NCBI GenBank assembly: GCA_016839055.1
Contig: JAEKNX010000002.1
Location: 124,001-188,000 of the forward strand
DNA length: 64,000 nt
Source: Spirochaetales bacterium
GTDB lineage: Bacteria > Spirochaetota > Spirochaetia > UBA9216
Direction: 5' to 3'
This document shows, one piece after another, positions 1 to 8,005 of the stretch. The translations under genes and the position numbers were made by a program. Numbering within the stretch: the stretch's first letter is position 1; each line of letters starts with the position of its first letter. The notes below the pieces were generated by a model. That model saw only the letters and a list, made by a program, of their open reading frames with translations. It searched no databases and was not told the DNA's origin.

Positions 1-725
1 CTCATGTAATCTCCGCCCTTTATGGTGTCCTCAATATGTTTTTCAGCTGTATCTGGAACAAGGTCAAGTTTCTGCTGAAGATCAGAGGCTATCTTACTGG
101 TATAGGATGCGTAAACACCGCCATTGATCTGAGAATTACCGCCTACAAACGGCATCTTATCAATAAGAAGGGTCTTTGCTCCATTATCCGCAGCAGCATG
201 AGTAGCTGCAAGGCCTGCGAACCCTCCTCCTACGACTACTATGTCAAAGCTCATATCCCATTTTGATGGAATGTCGTTAGAGCCAAGCTTGCGTCTATCT
301 GCATCCGTTAATGAGACTGCTTCTGAAGCAATTTTGAAGTCTTCAGCATTGCCGCCGGCTTTGTTAATTGCTGCTGCAACGGCCGCAAGAATTCCATTAC
401 TCGTATATGTAGCGCCAGTAACAACATCAATGTTAATACTCTGCGCATCGATAATCCTCTGCGGCATTTTCTCAAGAGCAACATCGGAAACACCCGGAGT
501 CTCGGCATGCTTTACAATAGTAATACTGTCGATCTTCTTTTCGGACAGTTTCACATCAATAACCATACCCTCATGAATACCTTTAACGGTTTCCGTGTAG
601 GTACCGGCCTTCATTGAGCTTACATCCTTACTTGTCGCGTCGGATGACGATTCTGATCCGCAGGCAATGAAGCCCATTGCCAGAACGAGTACAAACAGTA
701 CCGATAGAATCTTTTTTGCTTTCAT
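1..725 (-). CDS. FAD/FMN flavocytochrome-type reductase lipoprotein, N-terminal part
   Basis: The reading frame is open to the window edge, so only about 241 N-terminal residues are visible. An ATG at 725 follows a good AGAAGGAG site. The product begins with a lipoprotein signal (MKAKKILSVLF..., lipobox FIAC). It continues with an FMN_bind domain carrying VTGATYT, where the Thr is the usual covalent FMN site, and then the Rossmann start VVVGGGFAGLAA of an FAD-binding 2 domain. This is the layout of periplasmic fumarate/urocanate reductase-like enzymes, which reduce an enoate as a terminal electron acceptor. The substrate cannot be told because the catalytic domain is missing. The gene has a strong promoter of its own. 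Family confidence is high, substrate unknown. Confidence 0.85.
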   Translation of the reverse strand, partial: MKAKKILSVLFVLVLAMGFIACGSESSSDATSKDVSSMKAGTYTETVKGIHEGMVIDVKLSEKKIDSITIVKHAETPGVSDVALEKMPQRIIDAQSINIDVVTGATYTSNGILAAVAAAINKAGGNAEDFKIASEAVSLTDADRRKLGSNDIPSKWDMSFDIVVVGGGFAGLAATHAAADNGAKTLLIDKMPFVGGNSQINGGVYASYTSKIASDLQQKLDLVPDTAEKHIEDTIKGGDYM

Positions 726-810
726 CTTTATCTCCTTCTGATGATTCACCGGTCCGGAACTCTTTTGGGCTGCAGCTATCGGGTAGTCATCGTTATAATT
801 CTTCGAGGGA

Positions 811-839
811 ATAATAGATCTGGAGCAGCTTTATGTCAA
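811..839 (-). promoter_or_regulatory. Consensus promoter of the flavocytochrome-like gene
   Basis: Read on the minus strand, TTGACA (839-834) and TATTAT (816-811) are separated by 17 bases, and the start codon lies about 85 bases downstream. The match to a sigma-70 promoter is close. Confidence 0.7.
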
Positions 840-865
840 TATATTAATATCGATATAAATATATT
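838..865. promoter_or_regulatory. 28-bp near-perfect palindrome abutting the -35 box
   Basis: The two halves of this AT-rich sequence, centred on TCGA at 850-853, match as inverted repeats except for one symmetric pair. It lies directly upstream of the -35 box of the preceding promoter, the usual place for an activator site. No regulator gene is adjacent. The rest of 726-989 is AT-rich and holds no gene. Confidence 0.55.
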
Positions 866-942
866 TTTTCAATATAATAAAATCACTCACTTTAATGTGG
901 GAGTCAACATAAGGAAATAAATTTTGAAAGTGAATATTTTCG

Positions 943-979
943 GACCGTCTGCTTAAAATAAAAGATTTAGCAGACGGTC
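943..979 (-). terminator. Stem-loop downstream of the hsp20 pair
   Basis: Eleven-base arms GACCGTCTGCT (943-953) and AGCAGACGGTC (969-979) pair around a 15-base AT-rich loop, ten bases beyond the stop of the second Hsp20 gene. No U-run follows, so it may stabilise the 3' end or be a weak terminator. Confidence 0.5.
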
Positions 980-989
980 TATGACGACA

Positions 990-1349
990 CTATCCTGCAT
1001 TAATTTCAATTTTCCGCGGTTTGACAGACTCTTTGATACTCAGGATTAGTGTTACAACTCCATTCTTTACTGTTGCGTCAATATTGTTTTTATCAATTGT
1101 ATCATCAAGGGTGAATTCCTGATAAAAGTCTCCCTGGCGGATTTCTCTGCTAAGATATTCGCCGCTCCTGCTTCTCTGTTCTTTTCTGCCGGTGATAATC
1201 AGGCGATCATTATCCACCTTTATATCAAGATTGTTTTTTGGCACTCCGGGCATCTCCAGCTTCAGGATAACACTATCCTCACCATGGAAAATATCGCAAC
1301 ATGCGGAGCGCATTTTTTTCTTTTCCTCTATTTCATGTTTGCTTATCAT
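990..1349 (-). CDS. Hsp20 small heat-shock protein (second of a pair)
   Basis: 119-residue alpha-crystallin-domain chaperone, which holds unfolding proteins in the cytoplasm without ATP. The core is visible from about residue 22 (VILKLEMPGVPKNNLDIKVDNDRLIITGRKE) to the conserved KNGVVTLILSI near residue 100, and a short K-I-E-I motif at the end resembles the I-x-I oligomerisation motif. The N-terminal arm is very short and Cys-containing (SACC). It lies 11 bases after the other Hsp20 gene on the same strand, so the two are probably one transcript and may form mixed oligomers. The two copies are clearly different in sequence, so this is not a recent duplication. Confidence 0.9.
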   Translation of the reverse strand: MISKHEIEEKKKMRSACCDIFHGEDSVILKLEMPGVPKNNLDIKVDNDRLIITGRKEQRSRSGEYLSREIRQGDFYQEFTLDDTIDKNNIDATVKNGVVTLILSIKESVKPRKIEINAG

Positions 1350-1360
1350 AACAATGCTCC

Positions 1361-1819
1361 TTATTTTACCTTAACCGAAATTTGTTTGGGTTTTGCTTCT
1401 TCTGTTTTAGGAATAGTAACTAGAAGAATTCCGTTTTTAAGTTCAGCTTCAATTTTATTGATGTCTACGGAAACCGGCAGAGAAAGAGTCCGCTGAAAGG
1501 TTCCGGACCAGGTTTCCCTTCGATAATACTTTCCGCTATTGGCCTCCTTTTCATCGTTTTTTGATCCCTTAATAGTAAGAACATTGGCCGCGATTGAGAT
1601 CTCAACTTCTTCCTGCTCTATGCCGGGGAGTTCGCAAGATATATTGAAAGCTTGCTCGTCCTCAAACACATCCATAGCCGGAGAAACGTTTCGGTCAAAC
1701 AGGCCGGAAGATGACGGATAACGATCGACGTTAAAAAGATCGTTGATCTCATTCTGAAGAGTCTGAAGTTCAGTCCAGGGATCATTTTGATTTTCTTTTT
1801 TCCATTTCGTGATTGCCAT
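1361..1819 (-). CDS. Hsp20 small heat-shock protein (first of a pair)
   Basis: 152-residue alpha-crystallin-type chaperone. An N-terminal arm containing W-T-E-L-Q leads into the domain at about residue 45 (SPAMDVFEDEQAFNIS, LPGIEQEEVEISI) and ends in LKNGILLVTIPK and a C-terminal KQISVKVK (I-x-V). The ATG at 1819 follows a strong AGGAGG site. This is the first gene of the hsp20 pair, and a sigma-54-like promoter lies upstream. There is no CIRCE element in the upstream region, so HrcA control is not indicated by the sequence. Confidence 0.92.
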   Translation of the reverse strand: MAITKWKKENQNDPWTELQTLQNEINDLFNVDRYPSSSGLFDRNVSPAMDVFEDEQAFNISCELPGIEQEEVEISIAANVLTIKGSKNDEKEANSGKYYRRETWSGTFQRTLSLPVSVDINKIEAELKNGILLVTIPKTEEAKPKQISVKVK

Positions 1820-1856
1820 AACAGCACCTCCTGATAAATTGTTCTAAAAATTATTA

Positions 1857-1872
1857 AGCATAAATCATGCCA
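1857..1872 (-). promoter_or_regulatory. Possible sigma-54 promoter for the hsp20 pair
   Basis: The minus strand reads TGGCATGATTTATGCT: GG and GC are separated by exactly 10 bases, as in -24/-12 promoters, and the site lies 38 bases before the ATG. The match is partial (TGGCAT for TGGCAC, ATGC for TTGC). Confidence 0.35.
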
Positions 1873-2137
1873 AAACTGTTTTGAGTGGTTTTTTATAAAT
1901 GCTTGTTGTGTAAGTAATTAAAATAAACTCGGCAGGAGTTCTCCTGGTTGTTGAAGAATGAACAAAGAAGAAAATTGTGGCATTTTGACTCAGAATTTAT
2001 TTGATTTTTTGTTGAATGTGTCAAAACCCCCCATATTTACATCTTTCTGGCAACAATGACGCATTCAAAGGTAACGTTACTTATAGGATGATAGTAACTA
2101 TTCAACAATAAATTAATAGTCAAGAATAATTGGGGAT
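1873..2137. other. Intergenic stretch without a gene
   Basis: I find no coding frame or RNA gene. It holds two short palindromes, CAGGAG-TT-CTCCTG at 1933-1946 and GTAACGTTAC at 2071-2080, which could be operators but have no clear partner. Confidence 0.4.
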
Positions 2138-3076
2138 TTATTTCCCGGGCCTTCTGATGCAAAATCTCAATCTGCTTCTTAAAAAATTACCGATAATATC
2201 TGACATCTCCGGGCATCGAAGATAGCCATATGACTTATGCGGATTCCGATCACTATTATATTCATAATTATTCCAGATGAGTTGATCCTCAGGTACTACC
2301 TTGCGGCTGTTAGGGAGAAAATCATCTCCTAAATTGTAATTTAGAGCGACTCTGTCTTTATAATCAGATAAATTATACCAACTATTTAATATGTTTTCAG
2401 GCGTTTTCAATGTGGGAGTTACATTAGTAAGATGTTTTATATCAGAGAGCATTTTACTGCGTATGACAGGATTCCCAAGAGGTGAACCTATGGTTACAAG
2501 AGTATCAATTTTGATGTGTGGAGCCCATCTGGTCAATACATCCCATGCAATGATTGATCCCATACTGTGAGCTATGAGGAGAATCTTCTTTCTCCTGTGT
2601 TTTATAAGTGTATCCGCCAGGAGTTCGCAGATTCTTTCCCGGGGCTGCTCCTTAAGTTTCAAATTCTTATTGGTCTTATAATAGGCATCCAGATCTTTCA
2701 CGAAATGCCGCAGTATGAAATCCGTCAATCCGGAAAAATTGAGAGAACCATCATCTTCCAGGAAGATCTTTTCCATCTGCCTGTTTAATCTGTTTCTGAT
2801 AAATTTATTCTCATCTTTCCAATCTTTGTGAAGATCATTTTTTTTACCGCGGACATAGGGTTCATTCAAATATAAGGGGCTGTGTTCATCTGAAATTGAG
2901 AGATCCAATGCTTCCGGGTGTAAAACTGATGCCCAGTATACCAACCTGAAATGTAGAAACCGGAACCGGCCTCGTCCTTCAAGCCCCTCAAGAATAGCTG
3001 CTTTCCACCACTCTTGAAGCTGCAGTTCTTCCGGTTTGTTTCCTAGTCCATGTATTCCAATAATGATTTTTGACAT
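2138..3076 (-). CDS. Alpha/beta-hydrolase, lipase-like serine hydrolase
   Basis: 312-residue cytoplasmic protein with no signal peptide. It opens with MSKIIIGIHGLGNKPEE, the oxyanion-hole strand typical of the DUF676/PGAP1-like branch of alpha/beta hydrolases. The nucleophile elbow IAHSMGS (near residue 170) is followed by LVTIGSPLG. The late Asp and His candidates (YKDRVALNY; NPHKSYGY) fit a Ser-Asp-His triad. The likely role is hydrolysis of an ester or acyl bond; the substrate is unknown. The ATG at 3076 has no Shine-Dalgarno site but lies 7 bases after a consensus -10, so translation is probably leaderless. It is a single-gene unit. Confidence 0.75.
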   Translation of the reverse strand: MSKIIIGIHGLGNKPEELQLQEWWKAAILEGLEGRGRFRFLHFRLVYWASVLHPEALDLSISDEHSPLYLNEPYVRGKKNDLHKDWKDENKFIRNRLNRQMEKIFLEDDGSLNFSGLTDFILRHFVKDLDAYYKTNKNLKLKEQPRERICELLADTLIKHRRKKILLIAHSMGSIIAWDVLTRWAPHIKIDTLVTIGSPLGNPVIRSKMLSDIKHLTNVTPTLKTPENILNSWYNLSDYKDRVALNYNLGDDFLPNSRKVVPEDQLIWNNYEYNSDRNPHKSYGYLRCPEMSDIIGNFLRSRLRFCIRRPGK

Positions 3077-3083
3077 AGCGGTT

Positions 3084-3112
3084 ATTATCTACTGTATATA
3101 AGGCTTTGTCAA
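3084..3112 (-). promoter_or_regulatory. Consensus promoter placing the start of transcription at the hydrolase ATG
   Basis: The minus strand has TTGACA (3112-3107), 17 bases, GATAAT (3089-3084), then 7 bases to the ATG at 3076. The expected +1 falls on or next to the start codon. Confidence 0.65.
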
Positions 3113-3138
3113 AGTGATTTATTAAGCTGTTTTTCTAA

Positions 3139-3167
3139 TTGACTCCATTGCATATTATGAGTAATAT
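3139..3167 (+). promoter_or_regulatory. Promoter of the ACR3/BASS-type transporter gene
   Basis: TTGACT (3139-3144), 17 bases, TAATAT (3162-3167), followed by an AGGA site and ATG at 3199. Confidence 0.6.
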
Positions 3168-3198
3168 ATATTGATTAAACTATATAGGATGTATATCA

Positions 3199-4182
3199 AT
3201 GATAAGAATACTTCTGTTTCTTCAGAAACATCTGCGTGTCACTATTCCCGTTTTCATGATCGCGGGATTTATCACAGGCCTGGTCGTTGACAACCCGTCA
3301 GCTCTTAAGAATCTGATTCTGCCGTTTACCTTTTTGATGGTATACCCGATGATGGTAACCCTGCCGCTTCGGAAGGTTATTGAAGGGGGAGACCTAAAGG
3401 TTCAGATTACCGCCCAGATAATCAACTTCGGGGTTATTCCTTTTGTAGCTTTCGGACTCGGAAAAATATTTTTCCCTGACAAGCCTTTGTTTGCGTTGGG
3501 CTTCCTGCTTGTGTCCCTTCTTCCGACATCTGGAATGACAATCTCCTGGACTGGTATGTCAAAGGGCAATATGTCGGCTGCTGTAAAAATGACGGTCATA
3601 GGACTTCTTCTCGGATCTGTGGCGACACCTTTCTATATCAAATGGCTGTTAGGCGCTTCGGTCTCGATGCCAATGATGAAAATTTTTATTCAGATAGGCA
3701 TAATAGTTCTTTTACCGCTTGTTCTCGGTGCCATTACTCAAAGTCTCTTGATTCGAAAATACGGAAAACAGAAGTATCAGACGAGTATAAAGAAAAAGTT
3801 TCCTCCGTTCTCAACTCTCGGAGTAGTCCTGATAGTCTTTGTCGCGATGGCCCTGAAGGCCAGGTCTATTGCCTCAGATCCCGCGGCCTTTTTATCCCTT
3901 ATTCCCCCGCTGCTGCTTCTCTACGCCATTAATATTATAATAAGTACTGTAATTGGAAAGAAGTTTTTTAGTCGCGGTGACGGCCTCGCGCTTGTCTACG
4001 GAACGGTACTTCGAAACCTTTCAATTGCGCTTGCGATTGCAATGACATCATTCGGCAGGGACGGTTCAAGCATCGCGCTCATAATTGCGCTCGGCTACAT
4101 CATTCAGATACAACTGTCTGCCTGGTATTTAAAGCTCTCACCGAAGATTTTCGGACCGGCAGAAGAAGAACCCGTGCACTAG
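3199..4182 (+). CDS. Bile acid:Na+ symporter / ACR3-type transporter
   Basis: 327-residue inner-membrane protein with about ten hydrophobic segments and the fold signature of the BASS/ACR3 superfamily: a repeated LPFTFLMVYPMM... segment, then LLVSLLPTSGMTISWTGMSKGN (residues about 105-125). That Pro-Thr-Ser-Gly-Met region resembles the crossover region of arsenite and organic-anion carriers. It could export arsenite or move an organic anion with sodium. The conserved Cys used by ACR3 arsenite pumps is not evident at this place, and no arsR or arsC is nearby, so arsenic export is not supported by context. It overlaps the convergent CNB-STAS gene by four bases. Confidence 0.8.
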   Translation: MIRILLFLQKHLRVTIPVFMIAGFITGLVVDNPSALKNLILPFTFLMVYPMMVTLPLRKVIEGGDLKVQITAQIINFGVIPFVAFGLGKIFFPDKPLFALGFLLVSLLPTSGMTISWTGMSKGNMSAAVKMTVIGLLLGSVATPFYIKWLLGASVSMPMMKIFIQIGIIVLLPLVLGAITQSLLIRKYGKQKYQTSIKKKFPPFSTLGVVLIVFVAMALKARSIASDPAAFLSLIPPLLLLYAINIIISTVIGKKFFSRGDGLALVYGTVLRNLSIALAIAMTSFGRDGSSIALIIALGYIIQIQLSAWYLKLSPKIFGPAEEEPVH

Positions 4183-5573
4183 TCCGCATCCTGCTGCTGA
4201 TGTTTGAATAGAAAAAGCAGGTCTTTCTTCGGGCCCCGGATCTTCACCTCTATACCGTGGGCCTTCAACCTAGTGTAGATGCTCAGAAGGGCAGGGATGC
4301 ATTCTTTTTCCATTCGTGTGACTTTTGAAAGGTCCAGGACTATCTCAGGAGTCTTCTTCTTTATCTCAAGTTTTAGAATTTGAATCAGATACTGCAGGTT
4401 GGGTAGGGTCATCACTCCGCTAATTACAAACTTACCCGGCCGGGATGAATCAAGAACAAGCCCGAATGGTGTATCCCATTTTTTTACGGATTCAGTTTTT
4501 TCCTGATCACGGCTGAATTGTTCTATCATCTCATTAGTATTCCGGAGTCGCTGTACGAGGCCTTTTATGAGCTCCATGAACCAGCTTGGTACGTTGTAGA
4601 TGTTGTTGTAGAACTCCCTGACATCTATGACATGGACTGACCCAGGCCTGTCAGCCCTCACGTCTGCCGATCGGCTGCCTTCTTTTATCAGGGACATTTC
4701 ACCTATCACATCACCGCTTTCAGCCCTTGCAAGCTCGATGCTGCCCGACTCAGTTTTCCTGCTTATTATAAAGCTGCCGTTTTTGATAACATACATTACA
4801 TTCTCAAGCTCGCCCTGTTTTATTAGAAGTTCGTCCTTTTTTATCCGTCTAAGCGGAACATGGGTCGCCGCCAGTATACTCTGAAGTCCTTTAATTGAGA
4901 GGACTTTGTCACGGATTAGCTGCATGTTCTCAATTTGGATTCTCTCATCCGATACTTCAAAGGATTTTGTAAGGTTGAAGATGTAGTTTATCCCTGCCTG
5001 ATCGATATCGATTACATCCGAGAAGTCCAGAACCAGAGGCAAGATTTTTTTCAATTTAAGCTCGCGGATCTTACTTTTAAGCGGTTCAATGGAGCTCTCA
5101 GAAAACTGTCCCTTCAGGTACAGTCGTCCGGGTTTCAGATTGTCCCGGGTTATTATTTCGAGTGCGCGGAGGTCTTCGGCCCGTCTTCCGACGGGGGCTT
5201 CAGTATTATCATTACTTATCAGATAATCTCCGAGTAGTTCGGTTGTAGCCCGGATTCGTCTGACGAGCACACGTGCAATTGATACAGCCCATGATGAGAG
5301 GCCAAGGTTCTCATCCTCGAGGATCTCGGGAGGAATATCACTGACAAGTACAGAGGTCTCGGCAACGACTGTGGCCGATCGTTTTACGCCGGTCAGGAAC
5401 GACATCTCACCAACATACTGACCCTTCCCGAGCTCTATCAGCGGAATGAGCTGCTGGTCCTTCTCTATCAGGATCTTTACCGTCCCCGAACGGATGATAT
5501 ACATGTTTCTTGACTGTTCCCCGGCAGTGAAAATTGTATCGCCTGCGTTGAATCGTATCAGTCTGTTTCCCAT
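4179..5573 (-). CDS. Tandem cyclic-nucleotide-binding / STAS sensor protein
   Basis: 464-residue soluble protein made of two repeats of the same pair. A cNMP-binding (Crp-type) beta barrel (about 1-115, GEMSFLTGVKRSATV) is followed by a STAS-like segment (about 140-235, LPLVLDFSDVIDIDQAGINYI). A second cNMP barrel (about 240-350, GEMSLIKEGSRSADV) is followed by a second STAS-like segment (about 375-460, PEIVLDLSKVTRME). Both barrels keep Gly-Glu and Arg-Ser-Ala of the phosphate-binding cassette. There is no HTH, kinase or membrane part, so it probably senses a nucleotide and signals by protein contact, as STAS anti-anti-sigma proteins do. Target unknown. Confidence 0.75.
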   Translation of the reverse strand: MGNRLIRFNAGDTIFTAGEQSRNMYIIRSGTVKILIEKDQQLIPLIELGKGQYVGEMSFLTGVKRSATVVAETSVLVSDIPPEILEDENLGLSSWAVSIARVLVRRIRATTELLGDYLISNDNTEAPVGRRAEDLRALEIITRDNLKPGRLYLKGQFSESSIEPLKSKIRELKLKKILPLVLDFSDVIDIDQAGINYIFNLTKSFEVSDERIQIENMQLIRDKVLSIKGLQSILAATHVPLRRIKKDELLIKQGELENVMYVIKNGSFIISRKTESGSIELARAESGDVIGEMSLIKEGSRSADVRADRPGSVHVIDVREFYNNIYNVPSWFMELIKGLVQRLRNTNEMIEQFSRDQEKTESVKKWDTPFGLVLDSSRPGKFVISGVMTLPNLQYLIQILKLEIKKKTPEIVLDLSKVTRMEKECIPALLSIYTRLKAHGIEVKIRGPKKDLLFLFKHQQQDAD

Positions 5574-5681
5574 GATTTAACAATAATGGAGAAATATAGA
5601 AAACGCAATTATTATCTTACTCGAGTCTTTTAAGATGCACGCTTATCCCTAGATTGATCAAATAAACCTGGATGCAGCTGT

Positions 5682-6992
5682 TTAAATATAGCCGAGATTT
5701 ATGGCTTGTTCAGTCAGCTCCGCTCTGAAGTTGGGATGAGCTATAGCAATAAGGTTGCGTGTTCTTTCTTTGACTGTTCTTCCACGCATGTAGGCAATCC
5801 CATAGTCGGTTACAATATGGTCCACATTGCTTCGGTGCAGGCTAACCGCTGTTCCTTCGGGAAGAGTCGGAACTATGGTGCTTATAGTCCCATTCTTGCT
5901 TGTGGAACCACAGGCAATTATGGATTTCCCAAGACCATCGTATGCTTCCTTGGCACCTACGGCGGTGTCCGTCTGTCCGCCGGTACCGGAAAACTGCAGG
6001 GTTCCTATGGATTCGCTGGCAACCTGCCCGGTAAAATCCACCATCAGGCAGGTGTTTATAGAAACCATTTTTGAGTTCTGTCTGATTATGGCTGGATCAT
6101 TCACCCAGGAACCCCGGCGGAATTCAACAGCCATATTATCATGGAGCCATGAATACAGCTTTTTCGATCCCATTGCAAAGGTGCAGACCATCTTGTCCTT
6201 GAGCAGGGATTTTTTCTTATTGGTAATAACCCCGGCTTCATAGAGTTCCATCATCGAATCAACAAGCATCTCGGTATGAACACCAAGATCCTTCTTATCC
6301 TTCAGCGCCAGGGCGACGGCATTGGGAATATTACCTATTCCGAGTTGTATGGTCGATCCATCCTCGACCAGCTCCGCTATATAACGCCCTATCTTAAGTG
6401 CAGTTTCATCCGGCACAGCGGCGGGCAGGGCGGGGACTTCCTGGTGATGTTCCACAAAAAAATCGACATCCTTAATATTTACATGGGTGTCGCCCAATGT
6501 TCGGGGCAGATTTTTATTTACCTCCAGAATAACCAGATCGGCAACCTCCAGGACATCTTTTTCATAAGTTATACCCAGAGAAAGGGATACGAATCCTTTG
6601 GCGTCCGGCGGGGTGCAGGTTCCCCAGAGTATATTAGGCTTCTTGGCATGAATACGGTCGGTGGCTGCACGGTGAAGCATATTAGGAACGAAGGTTACAG
6701 TCCCTGTTCTGTTTTTTAACGCCAGTCTGGAGCCGGGAGCGTGAAACCAGCTGCATAGTTCAAAGTGCCCCTTCATTTCCGGATTCATGAAAAATTCGTA
6801 GGGCTTAAGGGTAAGCACGGAAAAAACCCTTACGTCCTTAACCTTGTCTTTTACAAGATGGAAATTTTCCATTGAACCCTGGGGCTCGGAAGCACACTGT
6901 CCAACAATAATATCATCATCAGATTTTATCTTTTGTACTGCCTCTTCTATAGTAATCAATTTGCCTTTATACAATTCATCCCAGTTTGTCAT
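5682..6992 (-). CDS. Acetyl-CoA hydrolase/transferase family CoA-transferase 1
   Basis: 436-residue cytoplasmic enzyme of the 4-hydroxybutyrate/butyryl-CoA:acetate CoA-transferase family, which moves CoA from an acyl-CoA to a free carboxylate through a glutamyl-CoA intermediate. The family core LGIGNIPNAVALALKDKKDLGVHTEM is at 217-242; Glu241 is the expected catalytic residue. GTGGQTD later in the chain is also family-typical. I chose the ATG at 6992, preceded by AGGAAGAG and aligning with the start of the paralogue at 18833, over an ATG 18 bases upstream. A promoter with the island's TGA-N8-TCA dyad lies upstream, so it belongs to the acyl-CoA regulon although it faces away from it. Confidence 0.9.
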   Translation of the reverse strand: MTNWDELYKGKLITIEEAVQKIKSDDDIIVGQCASEPQGSMENFHLVKDKVKDVRVFSVLTLKPYEFFMNPEMKGHFELCSWFHAPGSRLALKNRTGTVTFVPNMLHRAATDRIHAKKPNILWGTCTPPDAKGFVSLSLGITYEKDVLEVADLVILEVNKNLPRTLGDTHVNIKDVDFFVEHHQEVPALPAAVPDETALKIGRYIAELVEDGSTIQLGIGNIPNAVALALKDKKDLGVHTEMLVDSMMELYEAGVITNKKKSLLKDKMVCTFAMGSKKLYSWLHDNMAVEFRRGSWVNDPAIIRQNSKMVSINTCLMVDFTGQVASESIGTLQFSGTGGQTDTAVGAKEAYDGLGKSIIACGSTSKNGTISTIVPTLPEGTAVSLHRSNVDHIVTDYGIAYMRGRTVKERTRNLIAIAHPNFRAELTEQAINLGYI

Positions 6993-7076
6993 TACTCTTC
7001 CTTTACTCATTTTTATTAGACTAATTCCGCTTTGAGCTCATGAGGCACCGAATCAAACAAGTATCATATTCATACT

Positions 7077-7090
7077 TGAGATATGATTCA
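7077..7090. promoter_or_regulatory. Island operator, CoA-transferase 1 promoter
   Basis: TGA-GATATGAT-TCA with flanks ACT...TGT (close to ACATGA-N8-TCATGT). It lies about 18 bases downstream of the -10 box of the minus-strand promoter, where binding would block transcription. Confidence 0.6.
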
Positions 7091-7108
7091 TGTACCATGT
7101 TTATGATT

Positions 7109-7137
7109 ATTGTAATTCCGTTTCTTATTTTTGACAA
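7109..7137 (-). promoter_or_regulatory. Promoter of CoA-transferase 1
   Basis: On the minus strand TTGTCA (7137-7132), 17 bases, TACAAT (7114-7109). The rest of the 386-base gap between the divergent genes, about 7138-7323, holds no gene that I can support. Confidence 0.6.
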
Positions 7138-7323
7138 GAATTATTTTCTGTATGCAGCAATTCTGGAATTGGCTGCCTGTGTATGCCGACGCTGCGGGGC
7201 CTTGTAACTGTGGAAAACATCTGTGTCTTCGCAGCCGTTTTTCATGGGTACGTGGTGCAGCAAGGGCCGGATGATTATATAATAGCAGCCAAATTTAGAA
7301 TTGCTGAGCGGTTTTTAAAATAC

Positions 7324-7351
7324 TTGACATTTCAACCTAATGTGTTAACAT
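7324..7351 (+). promoter_or_regulatory. Promoter of the flavoprotein-MaoC operon
   Basis: TTGACA (7324-7329), 16 bases, TAACAT (7346-7351). The -10 box lies inside the operator palindrome that follows. Confidence 0.6.
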
Positions 7352-7369
7352 GAATCACTCGTCATGTTA
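7346..7369. promoter_or_regulatory. Island operator, flavoprotein-MaoC operon (best palindrome)
   Basis: Perfect 8-base arms TAACATGA and TCATGTTA around the 8-base spacer ATCACTCG. The spacer read on the other strand (CGAGTGAT) shares its TGAT end with four other sites in the island. It covers the -10 region and touches the AGGAGG ribosome-binding site, a repressor position. Confidence 0.7.
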
Positions 7370-7378
7370 GGAGGCCTT

Positions 7379-8002
7379 ATGAAAGTTATTGGTATTTCCG
7401 GGAGCCCCAGGAAGCAGGGGAATACTGCCCGACTGGTATCTTATACTTTGGAAAAAATAAAAGAGCGCGGTCTGGATACTGAGATGATTATTCTTCCCGA
7501 TAAAGATATTGCCGGCTGCAGGGCCTGCTATTCCTGCGCTACTGAAAAAAAATGTGTCATCAAAGATGATTTTCAGGAAGTGTTTGAAAAGATGGTTGAA
7601 GCGGATGGAATTCTTCTGGGAAGCCCCGTGTATCATGCGTCCATAACATCCGAGCTTAAAGCCCTGCTCGACAGAGCGGGGTTTTCAGGAAGATGGTTCG
7701 GCAGTGAAATGAAGAGTGAATCGGAAAATTACCAGTGGAAGGGGACTGCCTTTTCAGGAAAAGTGGCTGCGCCTATTACGGTGGCGCGGCGCACAGGTCA
7801 GACCTTTGCATTTGCCCAACTGCTGCTCTGGATGACGGTAAATGATCTTACTGTTATCGGTTCTAATTACTGGAATATTGGTGTGGCTGGTAAGGGCGGC
7901 GCCATAGATGCGGAGGATGATGAGGAGGGCTTGAATATCCTTGATCATCTCGCTGAGAATATGACAAACGTATTGGAAAAACTACACACAAAGGAGAAAT
8001 GA
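7379..8002 (+). CDS. NAD(P)H-dependent FMN reductase / iron-sulfur flavoprotein-like
   Basis: 207-residue flavodoxin-fold protein. GISGSPRKQGNTARL (5-19) is the FMN phosphate loop, and a Cys cluster C47-x2-C50-x2-C53-x5-C59 matches the compact [4Fe-4S] motif of archaeal-type iron-sulfur flavoproteins. GSPVYHASITSELKALLDR is the second flavin loop. It probably passes electrons one or two at a time between a nicotinamide or ferredoxin donor and a partner. I place the start at 7379 behind AGGAGG, because the ATG 15 bases upstream lies within the operator. It is the first gene of a three-gene operon with two MaoC proteins, so it may serve the redox step of the acyl-CoA route. That role is inference. 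Confidence 0.8.
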   Translation: MKVIGISGSPRKQGNTARLVSYTLEKIKERGLDTEMIILPDKDIAGCRACYSCATEKKCVIKDDFQEVFEKMVEADGILLGSPVYHASITSELKALLDRAGFSGRWFGSEMKSESENYQWKGTAFSGKVAAPITVARRTGQTFAFAQLLLWMTVNDLTVIGSNYWNIGVAGKGGAIDAEDDEEGLNILDHLAENMTNVLEKLHTKEK

Positions 8003-8005
8003 GAC

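Noticed and set aside
742-748. TGATTCA near the ribosome-binding site of the flavocytochrome-like gene, similar to the island operator half site
   Set aside because: No TGA at the required 8-base spacing; only a half site is present.
3199-4182. Assignment of the transporter as an arsenite pump
   Set aside because: No arsenic genes nearby and the expected conserved Cys is not evident; only the wider BASS/ACR3 family is supported.
7189-7237. GCTGCG and CGCAGC repeat followed by CGTTTTTC, resembling a terminator
   Set aside because: The arms are six bases with a loop of about 37, and no gene upstream needs a terminator.
7152-7274. 40-codon frame in the divergent intergenic region
   Set aside because: No ribosome-binding site and no recognisable sequence; likely chance.
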